A DNA stretch of 64,000 nt from Dichetophora obliterata. Lineage: Eukaryota > Arthropoda > Insecta > Diptera > Sciomyzidae. Positions 56,206 through 64,000 of the stretch are shown in pieces (positions within the stretch are counted from its first letter, which is position 1; every line of letters begins with the position of its first letter). The translations under genes were made by a program, and so were the position numbers. The notes below the pieces were generated by a model that worked only from the letters and a program-made list of their open reading frames with translations, made no database searches and was not told the DNA's origin. The DNA lies in NCBI GenBank assembly GCA_963920525.1, contig OY986438.1:75252136-75316135 (forward strand), read 5' to 3'.

Positions 56206-57474
56206 CTATATTGTTTTCACTCGTTGTTATTTTTTTTATGTCATTAAAATCTATTCGTGACAGCGCGTCAGCTGCATGATTATCTTTGCCCCTCAAGTAC
56301 TCTATTTCAAAGTCATACTCCTCAAGATCAAGTCTCATTCTAGTTAATTTAGACGATGGGTTCTTTAAAGAAAATAAGTAAGTCAACGGCCGATGATCAC
56401 TTTTCACCAGAAAAGTTTTGCCATATATATATAAGGCTTAAAATACTTTATTGCCCAGTGGATAGCGGTTAGCTCTTGCTCGATTGTGGATTTTTTACTT
56501 TCACCAGATGTGAATGCCTTCGAAGCGTATGAAACGGGTAATTGCAAGCCATTATATTCCTGACTTAAGACTGCTCCACAGGCGTGTTTACTAGCGTCCG
56601 TAGTAATACAAAAAGTTTTTTCAAAATTGGGGTACTGTAATATTTTAGGACTCATTAATTGATTTTTTAAATATTGGAATGCGTTTTCACATTCTTGAGA
56701 CCATTCGAACGGAGTGTTCTTTTTACATAACCTTGTTATGTGACGAGATGATTCAGCAAAGTTAGGGATAAACCGTCTGTAGTAGTTACAGAAAGCCACG
56801 AAGCGTTTAGCCTCATCACCATTTTTTGGTGTTGGATATTTATAAATGATATTAAATTTTCTGTCATCTGGTAGTATCCCTTTGTCTGTACACTTATGTC
56901 CCAGAAATGTTACTTCGTGTCCAAAGAATGAACATTTGTCGGGATGTAGTTTAAGATTATATTTTCTACAAACATTGAATACATCCTCGAGGTTTTCCAT
57001 CATATGTTTTTCCGAGCAACCGATGACTACTAGATCATCCATATAAAGGAAGGCTTGTCCCGGGGTGAGCCCTGAGAATGCTAGTGTCATCATTCTTTGA
57101 AAAGAATTTGGTGCGATTTTTAAACCGTATGGCAATCTTTTGAATCTATATGAACCTTTGTCAGTGGAGAAAGAGGTAACATCTCTAGATTCTTCATCGA
57201 GTTCTATTTGATGGAATCCTGATGTTAAATCTGGGCACGAGAAATATTTCGCTCGGCCTAACTGGTCTAAAATGTCATATATTCGAGGTAACGGGAACTT
57301 GTCGGCAATAAGTTTTTTATTGATTTGCCTGTAGTCAACTACCAATCTCCACCGTTTGGTATCAGTGACCGGCAGAGACTTTTTAGGCACTAATAGAATT
57401 GGGCTGTTGTAGGGTGATCTTGAGGGTTCGACTATGTCATCTGTTATTAGTTTATCAACCTGTCTGTAAATTTA
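56138..57474 (-). pseudogene. pol: gypsy C pol: reverse transcriptase and RNase H
   Basis: 56404-57390 has RWRLVVDYRQINKKLIADKF, CPDLTSGFHQIELDEESRD, RFKRLPYGLKIAPNSFQRMM, the catalytic box YMDDLVVIGCSE (about 57035-57046 for YMDD), LKLHPDKC, then ITTDASKHACGAVLS for RNase H. A frameshift near 56405 leads to KSDHRPLTYLF, GKDNHAADALSRIDF (56138-56407), and another leads to integrase. A TAA stop (57472-57474) separates it in frame from the protease part. Confidence 0.9.
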
Positions 57475-58330
57475 ATTGTTTTGACTATGTGGGAGCCGAT
57501 AATTTTTTATATACGTAGGTTCATCTGTATTTAGTCTTAATTTTTGTTTATAGAAATTGTTAACCGTTATTTTATCGCTTTCCATAGCAAATATATCTAT
57601 GTATTTGTGACAAAGCGCCTTTAATTTGTTTTTAACAAATGCAGGTAAATTCTTTGATAGCTTGTCTAACTTTTCTTTAGCGTTTATATCAGTATTATTG
57701 AAGTGTATTGCATCATAGTCGTGAAGACTCTCTGTTTGTATATTTATATTTTCAATAAAAACATTTTCATTTGTACTATTTATTACTCTTATGTAGGGGT
57801 GAGTGTGACTTACTATGGTGTTAGCTACGAATATTCCTTCGCCAATTTTTTGGTTTGGAACTAATACATTTTCCTTAATATTCTGGAGCACAATTTTGCG
57901 TACTACTTCAGAAGAATTAATGGAGGATGTAGTACAAAGCGGAATTTCGATATCTTTTGGAAAATCATTAGGCCTAAGTATTATCCAATCCTGGTCGTAT
58001 CTATAATCAAGTTGACAATTGTATTTTTTTATGAAGTCAAGACCTATTATACCGTTGGAGGGTATCGGGAAATCATTTTCTACGACATGAAATTCATGTT
58101 TGATTAAGATATTTTCTACTTTAAGATCAAAGGTAACGGTACTCAGGGTTGTTATAATACCATGTCCTATACCGTTAAGGTTTGTATTTTTATTACTGCC
58201 GATATCCAGATTTGAAACACCACTAATTTTTATGAGCGATAGGTCTGCACCTGTATCAACTAAAAGAGTTAATACATTAGAATTAATATTTGTGTAAACT
58301 TTGATGAAACTACTTAAATTAAGGTTGATA
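57475..58330 (-). pseudogene. pol: gypsy C pol: protease
   Basis: The frame from about 58300 reads LTLLVDTGADLSLIKISG, the retropepsin active site DTGA, and then FPIPSNGIIGLDFIKKYNCQ, the matching second-half block (I.G.DF...Y). The frame runs on through 57472-57891 into the region before the reverse transcriptase. The enzyme would cleave the Gag-Pol precursor. It is open over about 280 codons until the TAA at 57472-57474, so it is one of the better preserved parts. Confidence 0.85.
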
Positions 58331-58349
58331 TTGTAAATTTTATTTTGGT

Positions 58350-59488
58350 CTAAGTACTTGGGGCTTGCCGGTTTTCCGAAGGATCAGCTTCCGTTGCTAT
58401 CCTTATGTTTCTGTTGTTGAACTGATTATTACGGTTATTACCTCGATAGTTGCCGGTTTGAATGTTATGATTATTACCACGATAGTTATGGTAATAACTT
58501 CGGCCTCTTCCTCGGTAGTTTGATCTACCTCGGTTGCCTCTATTGTTATATCCGCGGAAGTTGTTACCTCTAAAATGCAGAATTGAATTCTGACCCAGGA
58601 TGTTATTGCAACTTCCGACGAATTCAGATACTACTTCATTCATATTACTGAACTCACCAGCTTCCATTATTAGCTTTACTCTATCATTGTTACAGTTTGT
58701 GGACATTGCCTTGACAGCTACGTCAGTAGCGTATTTGCTGGCAGTTGATAGTGGTAGCCCATCGGATAGATAAGCAGTTTCTAATGCTTTGGTTAATTCT
58801 TCGACCTCCTGCGTGTAAGCATTAGCTGACTTGTTATTTTGTTTAATGTTCAATATTTTTGACATTAAGACCTTTGCCTATTCCCCTTTTACAGAATTTT
58901 GTAATTTTTGTATTACTGTTTGTAGGGTATTTTCGGTAGTTATTAAGTTTCGAGCCGTACCCTTCAGCTTTGTTTTGACTAAATTTACGGCCACCGTGTC
59001 ATTCGTTTCTTTAATCGAGTCTACTAATTGTAGAGCATCTATAAAAGATTGTAAGTTTTCAGGTTTGCCATCAAAATCAGGAATGATTCTGTGTTGAGGA
59101 ACTCTACTATTGACTGTGGCATTTCTATTTCTGTAGTTAATTCTGTGTTTCCGTTAAACTCTATATTATCGACTTGTTCTTTGTCTATGTCAAAATCTAC
59201 TTGAAATTTCTTGTCTACAACCAGTCCCTTAAGGGTTAATAACTGTGCAATTTTGCGTTTATAGTTTTTTAATATATTTGTTGCCTCTCTTTTTTGTTTA
59301 TTTGCTAAAAATTTTGTTACATCAGCTATAATATTCTTTGCAAGTTCATAGTTTTCAATCAAAAGTTTGAAATGTTTATCAAATGTTTCCTGTGAAACAT
59401 TGCCTTTCCTATATAAACATTTATAAGATCGTGAAAAATCAGCTTTACAAATACATAGTTTTTGAAGTGTGTCTGTCCATACGCCCAT
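58350..59488 (-). pseudogene. gag: gypsy C gag with an Arg/Gly/Asn-rich tail
   Basis: It starts MGVWTDTLQKLCICKADFS at 59488, with a long helical region to 59039. A frameshift (near 59050) gives NLQSFIDALQLVDSIK and a capsid-like stretch, a TAG near 58874, then 58350-58865: SKILNIKQNNKSANAYTQEV and an RNA-binding tail made of RGNN, YRGRGR and NRGN repeats (about 58420-58575). Elements related to 412 also use a basic tail in place of a CCHC knuckle. Confidence 0.8.
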
Positions 59489-59634
59489 TTAAATTTCGGG
59501 TAAGCAGTAACTCATTTTACATAATTAAAGCGGAAAACACACGATTTTCTGTATGTTGTTTTTTTATTTTTTTTACTTTATATTTGCTCTTCTTTTTTTT
59601 TTTTTTGTTTTTTTTTTTAGATTTTCCAAAATTC

Positions 59635-59859
59635 TTATGCAATAGTTGCCACTGATGCGGCCCTGTTTAGATATTTTTTCTTCACTATGTTGGTATGCAT
59701 TTTGTATACGTTTATTGCAAAATTTAAATATGCAAATATCGTTATGATTATAAGCAATATTTTAATTTCTTCTAATTGGTTTAAATTTAATTCTACTTTT
59801 ATATCATTTATAACATTTGCGATAGGGTTATCAATTTCTTTTCATTCTGAACCACCCAT
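59635..59859 (-). pseudogene. small membrane ORF in the leader of gypsy C
   Basis: From ATG 59857-59859 the frame reads MGGSE, a TGA, KEIDNPIANVINDIKVELN, then a hydrophobic helix ILLIIITIFAYLNFAINVYK and a basic end to TAA 59635-59637. One membrane segment and YK-like junction match the ORF at 36690-36947 in element A. Small leader ORFs are known in 412-like elements from memory; their function is unclear. Confidence 0.5.
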
Positions 59860-60489
59860 GTTTGTTTTACTAATTTGCTTATAAACAAAAATGAAAAAGA
59901 ACAAAAAAAATTAAATCAAATTACACAAACCAAATAAGCTTATATTAGCAGGAAGATGACAGCAAAGCGAGTAAACATCCAACAGCAACATCAGCAAAAT
60001 TCAGGCATTAACAACACAGGCAGACCGTAATTCCAAAGGCATTAGCACAATATAAGCAGCAACAACACAGGCATAACGGAATAAAATCATATGAAGTTAA
60101 ATTTCTTGATTACATTTAGTTTTTGTGGTTTTTGTTTTAATTGCACAATGACATATTTTTTTTTATTGTTTTTGTTTTTGCTTTTTTTTCCACGTGCACG
60201 TTTAATTTTGGAGCATGAATACTTTCGAGAGTCCGAAATGAGAATTTTTATTAAATTTATATGTTGTATTGTTTATTTTTCTTTATTTTAATTGATCACA
60301 ATTGCTCTTACTTGAAGCTTAACTTCACACACATTTGTTTTTTTTTTTCATTTCCCAAAATGTTTTACCAATTGATCACTGTCCTTATCATTTTTAATCA
60401 AAAACTATTAACTTTAAATAAGTTTAAATAAAGACTGCTGCTGTTTATGCGAGTGCAAGACGAGTCCCAAAATAAAATTTCGAAACGTG
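59860..60489. other. gypsy C leader
   Basis: AT-rich untranslated DNA between the primer binding site and the small ORF. A CAACAACAC/GGCATTA-like short repeat occurs at 59965-60075. No gene. Confidence 0.5.
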
Positions 60490-60501
60490 GCAGGATCGCC
60501 A

Positions 60502-60790
60502 TGTAACGTTAGCATTTTAGTGGCAATAAAATAAAACACGTTGTGTTCTTTAAGAGTATCTTTATTGAATGAATCTTTTTTAAGCTAAGTCTTAAGCTCA
60601 TGCAATGAGCTACTTAAGCTAATGGAGATTCTAAATAAAAGAGAGGTAGTGAGAGCCACAGACGTAGAGAGCCTCAAGCGCATAAATAAATGCACTATTT
60701 CATAAATATGCAATGCACAGCATTAACTGTGGGAATGTTATATTGTCTATGTCAGCATTTAGTGTGGGAACGTCTGGGGATATCACTACA
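60502..60790 (-). repeat. gypsy C 5' LTR
   Basis: 289 bp, almost identical to 54198-54487. The primer binding site occupies 60490-60501. Confidence 0.9.
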
Positions 60791-61121
60791 TTTGACTGTC
60801 AAAACTTCTCTCTTTTATTCAATTTAACTTATTTACTAACTAACTCTATTTTACACACACACACACCGTGGCAAACAACCTTGGCACCGCACTGAACTCA
60901 GCTGAAGCTTTAGAAATCCGACTCCGCTAGCTTGATCAACGCCAGCTGAAGCACGTATTTAAAAATTGCTGCTGTCGTTAGTGCAGTGACCTGGCCGCTC
61001 GTGCTCATAGCTTGCACAAACCGATGGCCCTGAACTCGGTTAGTTTCAATGACTGTGAAACTGTATCCGTTCCAGTGACCATGGGAGTATGCAGCAGGTT
61101 TGGGGTTTATTGAACGTAACA
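60791..61121 (-). repeat. errantivirus D 3' LTR, main part
   Basis: It follows the polypurine tract AAAAAAAGGGGAAGGAAT. It contains AATAAAAGAGAG near its left end (60811-60822), a possible polyadenylation signal, and an (AC)n run at 60855-60868. It abuts the first base of element C. The last 30 bp are probably 54168-54197. Confidence 0.65.
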
Positions 61122-61140
61122 ATTCCTTCCCCTTTTTTTA

Positions 61141-61985
61141 AAGAGAAATATATCGATAGCTGCCGTTCAACAGCCCACGTGTGCGTGTGTGACCATATTT
61201 TTTTTTTATATATAAATTTAAATGTATACATATTTTTTACATAATTAGTTCTAAGTTTATTTGTTAAGTTTAATTTTGAAGTTTGCTATAAAATTTGAAT
61301 ATGGCAGTTAATGGTGATTATAATTACTTGAGAAAAAAAATTCGGAAAAATATGAAGTTAAAAATAAAAATGTGAAAAAAAAAATTTCAAGCGAGTGTTT
61401 TTTTATTTTTTATTGATAATTCATTTGTTTTTTCTCAAATATTTTCAATTATAATTTTTTCTTGTACCATAACAAATATTTTGTGTTTTTAATTTTAATT
61501 ACGAATAAGAATAAAAATAATTAATGTTTTCTTGTACCATAAGAAATATTTTGTGTTCTTTATTGATTTTCACTAATGTGTTTTTATTCTTTCACAATTT
61601 TTAATCGGATATTCTACAGGACTTAATGTTTAACTTTTTTTATTTATTTTTGGTGCGAAAGCAAATTGTAATTATAAAAGGTATCGTATCCGTTTTGTCT
61701 TGCCGATTTTTGTGTGTTTTTTTTTATGAATTTAAATTACAAATACAAGTGCATGTTTTGTTCAATATACACACAATACGTATGGGAGCTTAAACGTTGC
61801 TGAACTGGGTACAACACCAAAGATTGTGACGATTTTTCACATTTAATGCATATATTGCTTTCTAATGTTAATTGTTTTATAACTTTTTATTTTTTATTTT
61901 TATAAGGTTTCGCTCACTAATTGGAACGATGTTTTTGGCGTAAATGTCAGAGACCTTGCTAATGGCTTCCTTGGTTTAGGTGTTA
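61141..61985. other. errantivirus D 3' untranslated region
   Basis: AT-rich DNA with a direct repeat: CTTGTACCATAA.AAATATTTTG at 61461 and 61531, 70 bp apart. No gene. Confidence 0.5.
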
Positions 61986-61989
61986 TTTT

Positions 61990-63747
61990 AGGATTACTGT
62001 CCGTGGGAGCTTCAACCTCCTGGAGCTGAATACCTACTACAGGTATTTTTTTTGTAGTTTCCCTTTTAATAAATGAATGATTTTGTACCCAATGTACATG
62101 GTCAGCAATAGCATTAGTAAGCTTGAAAAAGAGATTGAAGTAAGTGCAATGTGAGGCGGTGCTGGTGTGAGGCGGTTTTTTCTCTCTCTAATTGAACTAA
62201 CTTTTTGTGTACGCACGTAATGTTTTTGTCCCTTATAAATTCGTTTGTGTCTTTGCCCATAAAGATTTGTATGGATCGGTTACTTTTTATTTGAGTTGGA
62301 AATTTTGAATTGGTTATTTCTGATTGTTCTAAAGGAGAAAAATTGGGTTGTTTTATTCTGAGTGGGTGTCTGTTGTGTCCTTGAAACTTAATGGTATATT
62401 CTTCAATTTCTATTTGGCAGGGTTGCGTTATTGTTATTATTGCTTGATGTTCAACTTTGAGCGTTGAAAAACTACTTTCGCACGAAACATGTATTATTTG
62501 TGAATTTTTCACCGAGAATAACCACGTGTTAGGCCTGTTAAGTTTTATTAAGGTGTCCTGTGGTGTTGTTTGTAGATTTATAGGGCAATCCATTTTATCG
62601 TTTAGAGGGTTTAACAACATTTTAAGTACACACTCTTTAGTGGTTGTGGCTTGGATCAATGGAACGTCAAGTGGCCCGATATACGAGTCGAAATTTATAT
62701 TTCTGCTTACTTTTATGTATTTTTGATGGTTTTGTTCATTTAATAGTATCAGAGTCTGTCGCTTGTAGTTAATTGCTAAATAGGAATATTTTATATCAGG
62801 TATTACCGAATGTCCGCCCTTGCGGTGGACTGGATAGCACCATATTTGGAAATACTGCATTTTGGGAAGATCGAATATGGGTAGCTCTATTTTTATTATC
62901 AGTTTGTCCTGAAGTAGGTGTGATTTTATTTTGGTAGTCTGATATAAGGTGGGCAAACAATCTTGACAAAGAGAGTTAGTTTTTTGATATATTTTATTAA
63001 GAGTGTTTGGTGAAATGAGTAATGGATGTATTCTGTTGTTTTGAGTGGCTATTATTACGTCCAGCAGTGTTTGCTGTTTTGATTCTAATTCTATTACTTC
63101 AAGCAAGAGGGTGTAAAGTATATCCTGTCGTAACTGTGTTGTTGCTATTTGGTCGGTTACGTTTTCTAATTCGTTTATTCGGTATCCTATCTGTTGTTGA
63201 TTAGTCATCAAAACTGATAAGGGTTTTTGTATTTTATTTAAAGTAGAGTTTACTACACTGACTTGCTGTTTTTCCAGTTCAATTAATGCGCTTTCTTTTA
63301 ATTCTAGTTGTCCTAACTTACTGTATACCTCTTCTTCGTTAGCGTGATCCATTGTGCCAAACAAATAATGCAATGCGCTCCCTATACCGTCGAATAAAAA
63401 TCGTTTCTGACGTGGAGTACTTATTAGTTCCCGAATGGTTTGTGTCCTAGCCTTAAGTTGAGCGATTACAGCCTGAATGTGTCGTTCCTATGGTTCGCAA
63501 GTGCCTCCCTTTGATTTATATTGATTGCATAGGCGGGAACTGAGATAGTCTGCATATCTGTAGTTTGATTGTCCAATTCGGAGAGGTCGATTTCCGTGAA
63601 TACGCTCCAAGAACTTTGGTATAACAATAGTTCGCCCAGTTCTTCGAAAACAACCCCTGTGGCATTTAGCTAGGTTACGTTTAGGGGTTGCTCCATGGGA
63701 GTTCCCTGGGTTAGGCTTACCGCCAGTAAAATCAAACACTACTCCAT
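61990..63747 (-). pseudogene. env: errantivirus D env (fusion glycoprotein type), broken
   Basis: Env proteins of errantiviruses are related to baculovirus-type fusion proteins and act in membrane fusion. The N-terminal part (63490-63747) has a stop at codon 3 and a second stop, then a frameshift near 63490. A basic RQKR cleavage site and an adjoining hydrophobic, Gly-containing segment lie near 63390-63410. The long open frame 62114-63373 is the ectodomain: a helical region (about residues 10-110), CQDC near residue 140 and several later Cys. It ends early by a frameshift. A membrane helix and basic tail follow in the neighbouring frame at about 62000-62130. I do not reconstruct it. Confidence 0.8.
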
Positions 63748-63847
63748 TTTGAACTGTGGAAAAGACGTAGATATGATGGACATCATTAAATTGGGTTATT
63801 TAAGTTTTGGGTTTGTTTTTTTATATAAATTTATTTTTTTTTTTTTG

Positions 63848-64000
63848 TTATTCGTAAAATGGTTTTAATCTGTTGTGTATAACTACCCGTTTGTTTCCTA
63901 CTTTAACCTGTGTGTTAACAGGTCCTATTACAGCAATCACACGGTAAGGTCCTCGCCATATAGGAGCTAATTTACCTTTTCTATTTTCATTTTTTACTAG
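63848..64000 (-). pseudogene. pol: errantivirus D pol: integrase C-terminal end (partial)
   Basis: Fifty-one codons up to the edge: KLAPIWRGPYRVI, VNTQVKVGNKRVVIHN and RLKPFYE, then TAA at 63848-63850. The GP..V box and KPF end are the C-terminal signature of errantivirus integrase. The frame is open as far as it can be seen. It lies about 100 bp upstream of env, as expected. Confidence 0.8.

Larger units (their letters stand above)
54198..60790 (-). mobile_element. Ty3/gypsy element C, 412/mdg1-like, full length
   Basis: LTRs at 54198-54487 and 60502-60790 differ at about seven positions of 290. On the minus strand they start TGTAGTGATATC and end CTAACGTTACA (mutated to TTATA in the 3' copy). 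The primer site TGGCGATCCTGC follows the 5' LTR directly, and AAAAAAGGAAGA precedes the 3' LTR. A small membrane ORF, gag and pol follow; there is no env. The flanks (TTTG right, TTGG left) do not form an exact duplication. Confidence 0.9.
60791..64000 (-). mobile_element. errantivirus element D, 3' part (runs off the right edge)
   Basis: Minus-strand order: end of integrase (63848-64000), env (about 61990-63747), untranslated DNA, polypurine tract (61122-61140) and 3' LTR from 61121 leftward. This is the order of gypsy-type errantiviruses. The LTR starts TGTTACG and is cut at 60791 by element C. A piece at 54168-54197 ending in AACA (minus strand) probably completes it. Env is broken, so the copy is not infectious. 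Confidence 0.8.

Noticed and set aside
63488..63739. 83-codon minus-strand frame as a separate gene
   Set aside because: It is out of frame with the env N-terminus, which carries the recognisable order there.
1..64000. CRISPR arrays, rRNA or tRNA genes, bacterial operons
   Set aside because: No regular repeat-spacer array, rRNA segment or convincing tRNA cloverleaf was seen by eye, and the element content is that of an insect nuclear genome.

Overview
The window looks like repeat-dense, AT-rich intergenic DNA from an insect, most likely a higher fly. The reasons are the mix of repeats: jockey, CR1-like and RTE-like LINEs, 412/mdg1-like Ty3/gypsy elements, an errantivirus with env, and a mariner with the DD41D spacing known from tephritid 'rosa' elements. 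A tephritid is my best guess, but that rests on family resemblance, not on a marker gene. I found no intact host gene. Every long reading frame that I recognise belongs to a transposable element (TE), and nearly all carry stops or frameshifts.

Layout. 1-6.0 kb: AT-rich DNA with a broken copy of an unnamed repetitive insect gene family (1205-2020) and a non-autonomous hAT element (2198-3312, 8-bp target duplication) with a second inverted-repeat element inside it. 6.06-10.4 kb: a CR1/jockey-group LINE with a PHD-like finger in ORF1. 10.4-15.2 kb: several small inverted-repeat elements (11028-11405, 12220-12439), diverged direct repeats, an RTE-like LINE 3' fragment and a hAT transposase fragment. 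15.95-20.36 kb: a broken jockey element split in its reverse transcriptase by a second LINE (about 18118-19627). 20.4-25.9 kb: unidentified GC-rich and low-complexity DNA and a 129-bp tandem repeat. 25.9-30.1 kb: a second CR1-like LINE, with a 469-bp inverted-repeat element (28697-29165) in its reverse transcriptase. 31-36.3 kb: small TE fragments.

36.7-53.8 kb is a stack of nested insertions. A decayed gypsy element (A, plus strand) was hit by a Tc1-like element (39780-48854, TA duplication). That was split by a non-autonomous hAT element (40330-48139, duplication GTTTAAAG). Inside the hAT sit a foldback element (40532-40964), a full-length gypsy element (B, minus strand, 40966-46283, duplication CATG) whose 5' LTR is itself interrupted, and a DD41D mariner (46608-47900, TA). 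Downstream, the 3' part of A also holds a 3.7-kb DNA transposon with long terminal inverted repeats and a spliced transposase gene (49347-53074), plus a PIF/Harbinger-like MITE (53116-53349), before its polypurine tract and 3' LTR.

54.2-64 kb: a 412/mdg1-like gypsy element (C, minus strand, 54198-60790) with both LTRs, gag and pol. It appears to sit inside the 3' LTR of an errantivirus (D, minus strand) whose env and integrase end run off the right edge.

The proteins do not form a cellular pathway. They are the replication and transposition machinery of separate elements, and the value of the window is the relative chronology that the nesting gives.
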